DNA of 64,000 nucleotides from Achromobacter veterisilvae. GTDB taxonomy: Bacteria > Pseudomonadota > Gammaproteobacteria > Burkholderiales > Burkholderiaceae_B. Location: assembly GCF_900496975.1 (NCBI RefSeq), contig NZ_UFQC01000006.1:174612-238611 (forward strand), in the 5' to 3' direction. The notes under the pieces were generated by a model that searched no databases, was not told the DNA's origin, and saw nothing but the letters and a program-made list of their open reading frames with translations. Shown here piece by piece: positions 54,811-63,758 of this stretch. Within the stretch, counting starts at the first letter, position 1. Every line of letters starts with the position of its first letter. Position numbers and translations under genes: made by a program.

Positions 54811-55788
54811 TCAGTCGAGCACCGTCCTGCCCACGTTCCAATGCAGGGGCTTCGCCCCGGCCACGGGCGCCTGCCACACCGAAATGCCGGTATTGAACAG
54901 GCTGCCCAGGTAGGCCGTGCGCAGGTCCGGTCCGCCGAACGCGATGCTGGAGAGATTGCGCAGGCCGTAATTCCTGCCCGTGCTGATTTCCTCGAAACCG
55001 AACGCATTGGCGGCAAATGCCCGTTCCGCGGCGTCGATGGCGCTGTCGTCGCAGTCTTCGATGTGCACCGCGCAGCGGCCGTTCCGGTCCACCTGCAGCA
55101 CGCGGTTGCTGACCACACTGGTCAGCCAGATACCGCCTTCCTCGTCGAACTCCAGCCCGTCCGGCCAGGTGCCGCGCCCGAACTCGCACACGAGCTCGCG
55201 CTTGCCCAGGCTCGGGCCGGGTCGGATCTCGAAGCGCGACAGGCGCCGGGCGATGGTTTCGTTCACGTAGAGCCAACGGCCCGAGGGATCCACGCGCAAC
55301 TCGTTGCTGAAGCCCAGCCCGCGCGCCACGATCTCGATCCGGCTGCTGCCGGCGCGCAGCACGCCTATCGTGGCATCGGCGTTTTCCGAATGGAACGCCC
55401 GGCTGCGCGGCTCCAACTGCGTGCACAGCGACAGCCAGACATTGCCGTGCTCGTCCGGGAACAGAAAGTTCAGCGGCGAACGCGGCAGGCCCTGCGCTTC
55501 GGTCAGAAAGGGTTCCAGCCGGCCCGGCGCCACCAGCTTCCAGGCGCCGCCGCGCGGACCGACGTTGGCGATCAGGAAGGTGCCGTCATCCAGCAAGGCG
55601 ATGCCATTGGCCACGAATTCGTCCGCGGGCCATTGCACCGGCGGTTGATCGCCCGGATCCCGGTCCGCGCGCACCACGCCGCGCAGGCGATCGCAGGCAT
55701 ACAGCCGCCCGTCGGCAAGCGCGATGACCGATTCAGGACGGTTCAGGTGATTGCCGATGAGTGGCAGGGATTGCTGCAGGACTGTCAT
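54811..55788 (-). CDS. SMP-30/gluconolactonase-like beta-propeller protein
   Basis: This is a 325-residue six-bladed propeller of the SGL family. RPESVIALADGRLYACDR, GLGFSNELRVDPSGRWLYVN and TWPDGLEFDEEGGIWLTSVV carry the metal-binding residues typical of lactonases. There is no signal peptide. It lies downstream of a Bug gene on the same strand, 57 bases away, and is convergent with the CoA-ligase gene. It may open a lactone of the compound the Bug protein binds. Confidence 0.9.
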   Translation of the reverse strand: MTVLQQSLPLIGNHLNRPESVIALADGRLYACDRLRGVVRADRDPGDQPPVQWPADEFVANGIALLDDGTFLIANVGPRGGAWKLVAPGRLEPFLTEAQGLPRSPLNFLFPDEHGNVWLSLCTQLEPRSRAFHSENADATIGVLRAGSSRIEIVARGLGFSNELRVDPSGRWLYVNETIARRLSRFEIRPGPSLGKRELVCEFGRGTWPDGLEFDEEGGIWLTSVVSNRVLQVDRNGRCAVHIEDCDDSAIDAAERAFAANAFGFEEISTGRNYGLRNLSSIAFGGPDLRTAYLGSLFNTGISVWQAPVAGAKPLHWNVGRTVLD

Positions 55789-55845
55789 GGCTAGGTGTGC
55801 TCCTGTGGACGCGGGCCGGGATCGCTGCGATCCGAGATGGCCGGC

Positions 55846-56874
55846 CTACTCGATCCGGACGCGGGAATTGCGCACGATGCCTCCCCAGCGCTGGTATTCG
55901 CTTTGCAGGAAGGCGCGGTACTCCTCGGTCTTCATGATCTGCGGAACGATGTACTGCGTGCGCAGATTGTCCTGGACGACGGGATCGCGCATCACGTTGC
56001 CTAGCTCGTCGTTCAGGCGCGCCAGGATGGGCGCGGGAATGTTGGCCGGCCCCAGCAACCCGACCGCGCTGCGCAGGTCCAGGTCCATCCCCTGTTCCCT
56101 GAGGGTGGGCAGATCGGGCAAGGTGGCGTAGCGCTCGGGCGAACCCAGCCCCAGCATCCGGATTTTTCCGTCCTTCACATAGCCGTCGGTGATCTGCATG
56201 GGCAGGATGGCGGCGTCGACCTGTCCGGACGCCAGGCCCAGCAATTCCGGCGCGGTGCCCTGGTAGGGCACGTGCAGGATGTCCAGGCCGTGCTCGGCCT
56301 TGAAATTCTCCATCACCAACTGCGCCGTGCTGCCCACGCCCCAGGTGCCGTAGGTGTATTTGTGCGGCGACTTGCGGACTAGCGCCAGGAACTCCTGTGC
56401 ATTGCGCGCCGGGATGGACGGATGCACGGCCAATCCGAACTGGAAATAGCCGATGGGCGCCACCGGAGAAAAGTCCCGCAGCGCATCATAGGGAGACTGC
56501 TTGTACATCTGCGGAAAAATGAAATGCGAATCCGCCGTGGCGTACACCACGGTGTAGCCATCGGGCTTGCTGCGCGCCGCCTGGGCGCTGCCTATCGTGC
56601 CCGTGGCGCCGCCGCGGTTCTCCACGACGATGGGCTGGCCCACCCGGTCGCTCAGCTTGGTGGTCAGCATGCGCACCACGATGTCGCCGCCGCCGCCCGC
56701 GGCCCAGGGCACGATGAACGTCAGGGGATGGGAAGGGAAGTTGCCGGCGCCGCCGCTGCTGGCCCGTGCGGCCCCGGCGGCGAGCGAACCGGCGAGGGAG
56801 CCGGCCACCCAGGGCGACAGGGCCAGGCCGCGGACGACCCGGCGCCGCGCCTCCATGAATACGCGATGTGTCAT
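55846..56874 (-). CDS. Bug-family substrate-binding protein
   Basis: This is a 342-residue periplasmic protein. The signal region EARRRVVRGLALSPWVAG, with twin arginines inside RRR, precedes the mature FPSHPLTFIVPWAAGGGGDI. IVVENRGGATGTIG, KPDGYTVVYA and VPYQGTAPELLGLASGQVDA follow. ATG 56874 has GGAGAGAG upstream. The RRR plus GLAL pattern could mean Tat export (possible, not certain). It pairs with the SMP-30 gene. Confidence 0.94.
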   Translation of the reverse strand: MTHRVFMEARRRVVRGLALSPWVAGSLAGSLAAGAARASSGGAGNFPSHPLTFIVPWAAGGGGDIVVRMLTTKLSDRVGQPIVVENRGGATGTIGSAQAARSKPDGYTVVYATADSHFIFPQMYKQSPYDALRDFSPVAPIGYFQFGLAVHPSIPARNAQEFLALVRKSPHKYTYGTWGVGSTAQLVMENFKAEHGLDILHVPYQGTAPELLGLASGQVDAAILPMQITDGYVKDGKIRMLGLGSPERYATLPDLPTLREQGMDLDLRSAVGLLGPANIPAPILARLNDELGNVMRDPVVQDNLRTQYIVPQIMKTEEYRAFLQSEYQRWGGIVRNSRVRIE

Positions 56875-57087
56875 GTCTCTCTCCATGCCCCGCGTGGCCC
56901 GCGGGTTTTTTATGGCGGAAGAGGCGCGCTGCCGAACGCGAGCCGACCACTACCGTGGCAGCAATAGTCGCGCAATTCCCATCGGCGATGGCATCGTAAA
57001 TTCTCGGGTCGGCATGGCAAACGACGATGGCTGGCCGGCAATCCGCCGGCAGGCTGCCGCCGGTGCGCGGCAGGCAGGCGGCCGCGC

Positions 57088-57978
57088 CTAGCTCTTGGCT
57101 TCGCGCAGGATACCCTCGATGCGCGCGGCTTTGTCGGCATCGATGCCGCCCGCCGCGAACGCCAGCGACACGCTGCGCAGGCACAGGTCGCGATAGAGCC
57201 GCAACGTATCGTCATCCAGCTCGCCCAGCGCCGCCAGATGCTTCTCGACGGTGCCCGCATCGCCCCGCGACACTGGGCCGGGCATGCCTTTGGCCAGCCC
57301 GGCAGCTTCGATGGACGCCAGCGTGCCGCGCACCATGGGCAGGAGCGCCGGCAGGGCCTGCGACTCGGTCGCGCCCCAGGATTGCCAGATGCGCACCGCC
57401 TCGCCCAGCACCACATTGATGTACTGCGAGGCATAGCCCGCGGCCGCGTGATACCTGGCCCGCGCGCCCGCAGGCAACTGGTTGGCGGCGCAGCCCAGGC
57501 GCTCTACCAGCGCCAGGAGGATGCCGTTGAGTTCGCCCTGCGCTTCGATAGTGATCGTGGAGCCGGGCAGCGAACGCGCCGCCGCCGCCGGATCGGCGAA
57601 CGTCTGCATCGGGTGGAACCCGCCGGTCATCGCGCCGTCGGCCGCGGCCTTGGCCAGCACCGCCACTTCCGTGGCCCCGCTGCAATGCACCACGCCCTGG
57701 CCCGCCCGCCAGCGGATCCCGTCCGCGACCGCCTGGATGGTCGCGTCGGGCGTGGTGATGAACACCAGGTCGCATTCGTCGGCGAGCTGCTGCGCCGGGT
57801 ATTGGGCGCAATGCGCGATGGGCGCCGCGAACTCGGCCGCCCGCTCCGCGCCGCGGCTGGCGACCGCATGCACGCGGCAGCCGGCCGCATCCAGGCTCCA
57901 CGCCAAGGCGCGGCCCAGGCGGCCTGCGCCGATGAAACCTATCTTGAGTTGGGAGAGAGGGATGGAGGTATGGGGCAT
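57088..57978 (-). CDS. Rossmann-like and DUF2520 domain protein
   Basis: This is a 296-residue protein. LKIGFIGAGRLGRALAWSLD is an NAD(P)-binding GxGxxG, followed by VFITTPDATIQ and VVHCSGATEV. The DUF2520 helical domain starts near FHPMQTFADP and contains YHAAAGYASQYINVVLGEAV. It resembles short-chain ProC or F420-dependent reductases; the substrate is unknown. ATG 57978 is at the usual start. It stands alone, with 212 gene-free bases before the Bug gene. Confidence 0.9.
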   Translation of the reverse strand: MPHTSIPLSQLKIGFIGAGRLGRALAWSLDAAGCRVHAVASRGAERAAEFAAPIAHCAQYPAQQLADECDLVFITTPDATIQAVADGIRWRAGQGVVHCSGATEVAVLAKAAADGAMTGGFHPMQTFADPAAAARSLPGSTITIEAQGELNGILLALVERLGCAANQLPAGARARYHAAAGYASQYINVVLGEAVRIWQSWGATESQALPALLPMVRGTLASIEAAGLAKGMPGPVSRGDAGTVEKHLAALGELDDDTLRLYRDLCLRSVSLAFAAGGIDADKAARIEGILREAKS

Positions 57979-58163
57979 TGGGGGGCTCGGCTTGGTCCGA
58001 CAAGGCGTCTGCCCCGAAGGATAACGCCTGCGCCCGCCCCCGCCCTTTGCATTTTTTTCATGACGCCATCGCGCCCCGCGCAGGCCGCGCCGTCCACCGC
58101 GCGCGGACGGCGCGATCCCTCCGCGCCGCCCGCCCCGGGGGCCGGGCAGCGCGGACGGGCCGC

Positions 58164-60062
58164 TTACTTCAGCAGCAGCGCGTTCAGCCGCTTCACGAAC
58201 GCCGCCGGGTCGGCGATCTGCGCGCCTTCGGCGAGCAGGGCCTGGTCCAGCAACAGGCGGGCCCACTGGTCGAACTCGCCGTCCTCGGCCGCGCGGATGC
58301 GGGCCAGCAGCGGATGCTCGGGGTTGATCTCCAGCACGGGCTTCACGTTCGGCGCTTCCTGGCCGGCCGCCTTCAGCATGCGCAGCAGGTGCGGGCTGAG
58401 TTCGTTCTGCCCCACCACCACGCAAGCCGGCGAATCCACCAGGCGCAGCGTCACGCGCACTTCCTTGACCTGGTCTTCCAGCGTCTTCTGCAGGCGCTCG
58501 ACCAGCGGCTTGAAGTCCTCGGCCACTTCGGCCTGGTGCTTCTTTTCTTCCTCGTCGGCCAGTTCGGCCAGGTCCAGGCCGCCCTTGGCCACCGACACCA
58601 GCGACTTGCCGTCGAATTCACGCAGATAGGACAGCATCCATTCGTCCACGCGGTCCGACAGCAGCAGCACTTCGATGCCCTTCTTGCGGAAGATCTCCAG
58701 GTGCGGGCTGTTGCTGGCCGCGGCGAAGGTGTCCGCCGTCACGTAGTAGATCTTGTCCTGGCCTTCCTTCATGCGCGACACGTAGTCGGCGAAGGACACG
58801 GTCTGCGCCTGGTCGCCGGTATTCGTGGACGCGAAACGCATCAGCTTGGCGATGCGTTCGAGGTTGCCCGCGTCCTCGCCAGCGCCTTCCTTCAGCACCT
58901 GGCCGAATTCCGACCAGAACGTGGCGTAGTCTTCCTTCTTGTTCTCGGCCAGGTCTTCCAGCAGCGACAGAATGCGCTTGGCCGAGCCTTCGCGGATCGC
59001 GCGCACGTCGCGGCTTTCCTGCAGGATCTCGCGCGACACGTTCAGCGGCAGGTCCGCCGAATCGATCACGCCGCGCACGAAACGCAGATAGGACGGCAGC
59101 AACTGGTCGGCGTCGTCCATGATGAAGACGCGCTTCACGTACAGCTTCACTCCGCGGCGGCCGTCGCGGTCCCACAGGTCCATCGGCGCGTGCTTGGGGA
59201 TGTACAGCAACTGCGTGTATTCGCTACGGCCTTCGACGCGGTTGTGCGTCCAGGCCAGCGGGTCGTCGTAGTCGTGCGACACCGTCTTGTAGAACTCGCG
59301 GTACTGCTCTTCCGTCACGTCGGACTTGCTGCGGGCCCACAGCGCGTTCGCCTGGTTCACCGTTTCCAGTTCGTCCGTCTTGACCTGCTCGCCCTTTTCC
59401 TGGTCCCACTCTTCCTTGGCCATGCGGATGGGCAGGGAAATGTGGTCGGAATAGCGGCGCAGGATCTCGCGCAGCTTCCAGCCGTTGAGCAGTTCGTCTT
59501 CGTCGGCGCGCAGGTGCAGCGTCACGTCGGTGCCGCGCGAGGCCTTCTCGGCCGCGGCGATCGTGAATTCGCCCTGGCCGTCCGATTCCCACTGGATCGC
59601 ATCGGCGGCGCCGGCGCGGCGGCTCACCACCGTCACCTTGTCCGCCACGATGAACGAGGAATAGAAACCCACGCCGAACTGGCCGATCAACTGCGCATCT
59701 TTCTGCTTGTCGCCGGTCAGTTGCGAGAAGAACTCGCGCGTGCCGGAACGGGCGATGGTGCCCAGGTTGGCCACCGCCTCTTCACGCGACAGGCCGATGC
59801 CGTTGTCCGAGATCGTGATCGTGCGGGCGGCCTTGTCGTAGCTGACGGTGATCGCCAGTTCGCCGTTGCCTTCCAGCAGTTCGGGACGGTCGATGGCCTC
59901 GAAGCGCAGCTTGTCGCAGGCGTCCGATGCGTTCGACACCAGCTCGCGCAGGAAGATTTCCTTGTTGCTGTACAGCGAATGGATCATCAGGTGCAGCAAC
60001 TGCTTCACCTCGGCCTGGAACCCCAGGGTTTCGGACGCGGAAGACGTGGCGGTTTGGCTCAT
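58164..60062 (-). CDS. htpG: chaperone protein HtpG (Hsp90)
   Basis: This is a 632-residue bacterial Hsp90. The GHKL ATPase domain is at about residues 1-230 ([55 protein letters not shown]). The middle domain includes [20 protein letters not shown] with the catalytic Arg in [11 protein letters not shown]. The C-terminal dimerisation domain ends the protein. The length and all motifs are normal. Confidence 0.97.
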   Translation of the reverse strand: MSQTATSSASETLGFQAEVKQLLHLMIHSLYSNKEIFLRELVSNASDACDKLRFEAIDRPELLEGNGELAITVSYDKAARTITISDNGIGLSREEAVANLGTIARSGTREFFSQLTGDKQKDAQLIGQFGVGFYSSFIVADKVTVVSRRAGAADAIQWESDGQGEFTIAAAEKASRGTDVTLHLRADEDELLNGWKLREILRRYSDHISLPIRMAKEEWDQEKGEQVKTDELETVNQANALWARSKSDVTEEQYREFYKTVSHDYDDPLAWTHNRVEGRSEYTQLLYIPKHAPMDLWDRDGRRGVKLYVKRVFIMDDADQLLPSYLRFVRGVIDSADLPLNVSREILQESRDVRAIREGSAKRILSLLEDLAENKKEDYATFWSEFGQVLKEGAGEDAGNLERIAKLMRFASTNTGDQAQTVSFADYVSRMKEGQDKIYYVTADTFAAASNSPHLEIFRKKGIEVLLLSDRVDEWMLSYLREFDGKSLVSVAKGGLDLAELADEEEKKHQAEVAEDFKPLVERLQKTLEDQVKEVRVTLRLVDSPACVVVGQNELSPHLLRMLKAAGQEAPNVKPVLEINPEHPLLARIRAAEDGEFDQWARLLLDQALLAEGAQIADPAAFVKRLNALLLK

Positions 60063-60263
60063 GATTATGTGTAGAGGTCGAAAAAATTAGGGACAAGACA
60101 ATCCCATCCACCGGGGCGTCTCGCCCGCGCGGTTTCCGGGAAACCCTACTGATGTGGGGGCCAATGGGAGGTTTTCAAGCCCCCGGCTGGCGCTCCCGGG
60201 CGCGGCGGGGCCTTCCCCGCTAAAATCCCGCACTTTCCTTTCCGACCTGGCCGGCCATCCGCC

Positions 60264-61655
60264 ATGCAACCCGCCTCCCTCGCCCAACCCGCTCCCCACG
60301 GCGCCTCCGACGCCGACGAACCCAGCCACGACCTGGTCTACGGCCCCAACGACCGCCCGGCGCCCCCGGTCGCCTTCATCGCCGCGCTGCAACACCTGCT
60401 GGCCATCCTGGTCCCCATCGTGACCCCCGGCCTGCTCATCTGCCAGGCCCTGGGCGTGTCCAGCCGCGACACCACGCTGATCGTGTCCATGTCGCTGGTC
60501 ATCTCCGGCATCGCCACCTACGTCCAGTGCAAGCGCTTCGGCCCCCTGGGCGCCGGCCTGCTCATCGTGCAGGGCACCAGCTTCAACTTCGTCGGCCCGC
60601 TGATCGCCGGCGGCTCGGTCATGGTCAAGCAGGGCACCCCGGTCGAAGCCGTCATGGCCGCGATCTTCGGCGTCGTCATCGCCGGGTCCTTCGTCGAGAT
60701 GGGCATCAGCCGCATCCTGCCCTTCGTCAAGCGCCTGATCACCCCGCTGGTCACCGGCATCGTGGTGCTGCTCATCGGCCTCACCCTGATCAAGGTCGGC
60801 CTCATCAGCATGGGCGGCGGCTACAGCGCCATGGGCAACGGCACCTTCGCCAGCGCCGAGAACCTGACCCTGTCCGGACTGGTGCTGGGCACCATCATCC
60901 TGCTGAACCGCGTCCCCATCGTCTGGGTCCGCAGCACCGCGCTCGTCCTCGCCCTGGCCGTCGGCTACATCGCCGCCGCCTACATGGGCCGCCTGGACTT
61001 CACCGGCGCCCGCGAAGCCGCCCTGTTCCAGATCCCCACCCCGCTGCACTTCGGCCTGGGCTTCTCGTGGTCGCTGTTCGTGCCCATGCTGATCATCTAC
61101 CTGGTCACCTCGCTGGAAGCCATCGGCGACGTCACGGCCACCAGCAAGGTCTCCAAAGAGCCGGTCGAAGGCCCCCTCTGGATGCAGCGCATCAAGGGCG
61201 GCGTGCTGGTCAACGGCGCCAACTCCCTGCTGGCCGGCGTGTTCAACACCTTCCCCAGCTCGGTCTTCGCGCAGAACAACGGCGTCATCCAACTGACCGG
61301 CATCGCCAGCCGCCACGTGGGCGTCTGGATCGCCGGCATGCTGATCGTGCTGGGCCTGTTCCCCGCCGTGGCCGGCATCCTGCAGGCCGTGCCCGAACCC
61401 GTCCTGGGCGGCGCCGCCATGGTCATGTTCGGCGCGGTCGCCGCGTCCGGCATCAATATCCTGGCCGGCATCCAACTGGACCGCCGCGCCCTGCTCATCA
61501 TCGCCGTCTCCCTGGCCCTGGGCCTGGGCGTCTCGCAAGTGCCGGAAATCCTCTCGCACCTGCCCCACGCCGTGAAGAACGTGCTGGAATCCGGCGTGGC
61601 CACCGGCGGCATCTGCGCGCTGGTCATGAACTGGTTCCTGCCGGAGAAGAAGTAA
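60264..61655 (+). CDS. NCS2-family xanthine/uracil permease
   Basis: This is a 463-residue inner-membrane nucleobase:cation symporter with about 14 helices. QHLLAILVPIVTPGLLI, the helix-1 QH motif, TSFNFVGPLIAGG, and SLEAIGDVTATSKVS with the substrate-binding Glu are present. Near the end, FPSSVFAQNNGVIQLTGIAS matches the family NQT-like motif. It resembles the xanthine/uric-acid branch more than UraA. It is divergent from htpG, with a 201-base gap. Confidence 0.94.
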   Translation: MQPASLAQPAPHGASDADEPSHDLVYGPNDRPAPPVAFIAALQHLLAILVPIVTPGLLICQALGVSSRDTTLIVSMSLVISGIATYVQCKRFGPLGAGLLIVQGTSFNFVGPLIAGGSVMVKQGTPVEAVMAAIFGVVIAGSFVEMGISRILPFVKRLITPLVTGIVVLLIGLTLIKVGLISMGGGYSAMGNGTFASAENLTLSGLVLGTIILLNRVPIVWVRSTALVLALAVGYIAAAYMGRLDFTGAREAALFQIPTPLHFGLGFSWSLFVPMLIIYLVTSLEAIGDVTATSKVSKEPVEGPLWMQRIKGGVLVNGANSLLAGVFNTFPSSVFAQNNGVIQLTGIASRHVGVWIAGMLIVLGLFPAVAGILQAVPEPVLGGAAMVMFGAVAASGINILAGIQLDRRALLIIAVSLALGLGVSQVPEILSHLPHAVKNVLESGVATGGICALVMNWFLPEKK

Positions 61656-61668
61656 GGGCAAGGGTCGC

Positions 61669-61691
61669 GCAAGGGGCGACCCGCCCCTTGC
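61669..61691 (+). terminator. stem-loop after the NCS2 permease
   Basis: GCAAGGGGCG and CGCCCCTTGC form a perfect 10-bp stem with a 3-base loop, 14 bases after the stop. Only a short AATTTT follows downstream. Confidence 0.7.
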
Positions 61692-61773
61692 CTGACAATT
61701 TTCTCCAGACCGCATATAATCGCCGTCTTCGCTTCTCCCGCGACCGTCGCCTGGACGTGTCCGCGACCTCCTT

Positions 61774-61858
61774 GCCCGGGTGGTGAAATTGGTAGACGCA
61801 GGGGACTCAAAATCCCCCGCCGCAAGGCGTGCCGGTTCGATTCCGGCCCCGGGCACCA
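61774..61858 (+). tRNA. tRNA-Leu(CAA)
   Basis: The sequence folds as a class II leucine tRNA with acceptor stem GCCCGGG/CCCGGGC, anticodon stem GGGGA/TCCCC around loop CTCAAAA (anticodon CAA), a long variable arm, and T-loop GGTTCGATTCC. CCA is encoded. Phage-like genes begin downstream, so it is the probable integration site of the element that follows. Confidence 0.95.
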
Positions 61859-61899
61859 CTTATAAAATCAAGCACTTGCGCCATACCGCCCGGTTCACT

Positions 61900-62112
61900 A
61901 TGTCGAAGTGTTCCGCATTTGTTCCGCAAGGCGTTCCGCTTTCTGTCTCAAACATGGGTATGCCGTCCTGGCCCTTCCCTGACATCCCTTCCGAACGATT
62001 CGCCGATCTAACCCCCGACGAACTCGAAACGCTGGAAGCCCTCACGCTCACATTCATCGCTCAGATGGAGCGCATGCGAATGGCCGAAACACAGTCCGCG
62101 CACGAGGACTGA
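61900..62112 (+). CDS. small hypothetical protein next to tRNA-Leu
   Basis: This is a possible 70-residue product. The C-terminal part is protein-like, acidic and helical (FPDIPSERFADLTPDELETL, then TLTFIAQMERMRMAE), suggesting a real small gene. The first about 20 residues look like non-coding translation. ATG 61954 or 61960 may be the true start. No clear ribosome-binding site is visible for any of them. Confidence 0.4.
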   Translation: MSKCSAFVPQGVPLSVSNMGMPSWPFPDIPSERFADLTPDELETLEALTLTFIAQMERMRMAETQSAHED

Positions 62113-62192
62113 CCCCAGTCAGCCTCCTCCGTCATATTCGATCCCTGGTTGACTAAATCGGGGCCGAATTGCGCCCTTCCGAGACTGAAATA

Positions 62193-62212
62193 TACTGTGT
62201 TTTTATACAGTA
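62193..62212. promoter_or_regulatory. LexA (SOS) box
   Basis: TACTGT-N8-ACAGTA is a perfect dyad containing CTGTGTTTTTATACAG, which fits the CTGT-N8-ACAG LexA consensus exactly. A possible -10 (TATACT, 62191-62196) overlaps it, with TTGCGC 16 bases upstream. The next gene starts at 62223. Confidence 0.82.
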
Positions 62213-62222
62213 CATAAGTTCA

Positions 62223-62546
62223 ATGTTGGACCTCAAATGCGCTGTGCAGCGCACACACCACCGCGGGGAACGCCGCCGCGACAATGACCCTGGCCGGATC
62301 GAAACCGGGACGGTCCGCATGTATTCGATCATGCATCCGGAGTTGAAGCGGTATGTCTCCGTGATGACGATGAAGCCGCTCCATGGGTACGACGGCGGGC
62401 CAAAGGTGGCAATCCCCGATCTGCTGGAACCCGAGCTGCTGACGTTTGGTTCCGACCGCGGAATGATGATTTGCGGTTTCGAAGAGATAGACGGCCAGCG
62501 CTACTACCAGGGATGGTGGATGCAGTGGGTAGCAGAAAAAGATTGA
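62223..62546 (+). CDS. phage-associated protein of unknown function, probably SOS-regulated
   Basis: This is a 107-residue protein. The N-terminal third is basic (RTHHRGERRRDN). The C-terminal part has PLHGYDGGPKVAIPDLLEPE and FEEIDGQRYYQGWWMQWVAE. I do not recognise the family. The start lies 10 bases after a perfect LexA box, so its expression should rise on DNA damage. Phage antirepressors such as Tum of coliphage 186 are controlled this way, which is a possible but untested role here. Confidence 0.75.
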   Translation: MLDLKCAVQRTHHRGERRRDNDPGRIETGTVRMYSIMHPELKRYVSVMTMKPLHGYDGGPKVAIPDLLEPELLTFGSDRGMMICGFEEIDGQRYYQGWWMQWVAEKD

Positions 62547-62577
62547 CGTCTTTCCGGCTGACTATATAATTTAGTCA
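62543..62577 (+). promoter_or_regulatory. strong promoter with operator dyad over the -10
   Basis: TTGACG (62543-62548), 16 bases, then TATAAT (62565-62570) is a near-consensus sigma-70 promoter. The dyad TGACTA-N7-TAGTCA (62559-62577) sits exactly over the -10. It precedes the 150-residue gene at 62594 and suggests autorepression by the HTH protein that ends the unit. Confidence 0.75.
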
Positions 62578-62593
62578 AGCAACGGAGAACGCA

Positions 62594-63046
62594 ATGAAGC
62601 TGTTTCACACCAGCCCCAACGAAATCAGCACGATCACCAGCGCCGGCCGCTTCGGCTCGTTTCTGTTTTTCTCCGCCCGCATCTATACGGTGACGGCAGG
62701 CGAAGCTGTGGTGTATAGCCTGGAAATCGACGACGACAGCATCGTCGAAGCTGGCCGGCTGTTCTATCACGAAGACGCGGCCAGGCTGCAACCGCTGGTC
62801 GACGAACTGGCGGCCCGCCTGGGCATCGACGAAGACGACGCAGAGGCCCTGATCGGCGAGTCGAAATCGGTATTCGACCTCGACGGCGTCGAGGGCGACC
62901 TGGGCGAAATGTCCTGGGACGTCCAGACGATCACCGCGCGCGCCGCCGGGATTCTTGGATTTCGCGGTGTCGCTGTCAGCGACGAATCGGGAACGTCTTA
63001 CCTGATCGATATGGCTGGGCGCGAAGGCGAGCTGGAGCGCGTATGA
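62594..63046 (+). CDS. phage-encoded protein of unknown function, possibly ADP-ribosyltransferase-like
   Basis: This is a 150-residue acidic protein. It opens MKLFHTSPNEISTI, then GRFGSFLFFSARIYTVTAGE and VVYSLEIDDDSI. After a helical, acidic middle it ends TARAAGILGFRGVAVSDESG and TSYLIDM. The order of an early H-T/S strand, a G-x-x-FFS strand with a following Y, and a late GFRGVAV strand recalls small ADP-ribosyltransferase-like domains of phage polyvalent proteins. That is only a pattern-level inference. It has a good ribosome-binding site (GGAG) and a strong repressible promoter, and its stop overlaps the HTH gene start (ATGA). Confidence 0.8.
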   Translation: MKLFHTSPNEISTITSAGRFGSFLFFSARIYTVTAGEAVVYSLEIDDDSIVEAGRLFYHEDAARLQPLVDELAARLGIDEDDAEALIGESKSVFDLDGVEGDLGEMSWDVQTITARAAGILGFRGVAVSDESGTSYLIDMAGREGELERV

Positions 63047-63252
63047 CGCCGGCGGATTTCCAATCCTGGCGCCAGCGCATGGGATATTCGCAGCGCGCGG
63101 CCGCGGAAGCCCTTGGCGTCTCCCTGCCCACGCTGCAGGCCTGGGAGCGCGGTACCGCTTTCGCGACGGGCAAACCAGTCGTGATCGACAAACGCACCGC
63201 GCTGGCCTGTGCTGCCATCGCTGCCGGCCTGGGCCCGCTAGGCGAACGCTAG
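63043..63252 (+). CDS. small XRE-type helix-turn-helix protein, second gene of the prophage unit
   Basis: This is a 69-residue protein. The HTH occupies about residues 5-40 (FQSWRQRMGYSQRAAAEALG, VSLPTLQAWERG), followed by a short helix (TALACAAIAAGLGP). Its start overlaps the upstream stop by ATGA. It probably represses its own operon through the dyad at 62559-62577. Its stop TAG overlaps the stop of the convergent Rz gene within CTAG at 63249-63252. It could be an antitoxin or an Aca-type regulator. Confidence 0.88.
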   Translation: MTPADFQSWRQRMGYSQRAAAEALGVSLPTLQAWERGTAFATGKPVVIDKRTALACAAIAAGLGPLGER

Positions 63253-63758
63253 CGCATACGCACCTGGCAGGCTTCCAACTGCGCCGTCAATCGCCGGATT
63301 CCGGCTCGAAGGGCGAAATAAGTTGATCGAGCAGCAGGATCAAGTTCTGCGCGGGCTCCATTACCCACGCTGGCGGCGGTTCCGGCTGCGGACACTCCAC
63401 CGCCGGCGGCGGGGCCGCAGGAGGCTTGGACGCGCAGCCGCTGGCTCCCAGCATCAACATCAGCCCGAAGGCGGTCATCTTCGATTTGCGCACTGCGCAG
63501 CCCTCCATACGCGGCCCATTCGGCCTTCGCATTCCGTTCATTGATCTGCCCTACCTCGGCGTGGCGCCGTTGCAGGATCTCGCGCGCCTGGCGCTGCGCG
63601 TCCGCCACCCGCTGGGCCTGGTCGCGCTGCTGCTCCGCGATGCGCAGGTCCTTGCGCCACCCTTGCGCGGTCCAGGCCGTGCCGCCGGCGACAAGAGCGC
63701 CGACAAGCGTCGCCGCCGCGTAGCCCTTCCACCCCATCAGCGCAGTCCAGATAGGCAT
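63249..63758 (-). CDS. phage lysis protein Rz (i-spanin)
   Basis: This is a 169-residue inner-membrane spanin subunit. One N-terminal membrane helix (YAAATLVGALVAGGTAWTAQ) precedes a periplasmic coiled coil rich in Q, R and A (RIAEQQRDQAQRVADAQRQA, EILQRRHAEVGQINERNAKA). It overlaps the endolysin end by 22 bases and contains Rz1 in another frame. It pairs with Rz1 to fuse the two membranes at lysis. Confidence 0.88.
   Translation of the reverse strand: MPIWTALMGWKGYAAATLVGALVAGGTAWTAQGWRKDLRIAEQQRDQAQRVADAQRQAREILQRRHAEVGQINERNAKAEWAAYGGLRSAQIEDDRLRADVDAGSQRLRVQASCGPAAGGGVSAAGTAASVGNGARAELDPAARSTYFALRAGIRRLTAQLEACQVRMR
63287..63493 (-). CDS. phage lysis lipoprotein Rz1 (o-spanin), nested in Rz
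   Basis: This is a 68-residue product in a different frame inside Rz. The GTG start at 63493 has GGAGG eight bases upstream. A lipoprotein signal (KSKMTAFGLMLMLGASGC) ends in the lipobox Cys. The mature part is proline-rich (KPPAAPPPAVECPQPEPPPA), as in Rz1 proteins. ATG 63508 or 63478 are alternatives. Confidence 0.85.
   Translation of the reverse strand: MRKSKMTAFGLMLMLGASGCASKPPAAPPPAVECPQPEPPPAWVMEPAQNLILLLDQLISPFEPESGD

Noticed and set aside
60087..61859. A 590-codon frame on the minus strand rich in DGHDQ
   Set aside because: It lies antisense to the NCS2 permease and runs into the tRNA; its repeats reflect codon bias, not a protein.
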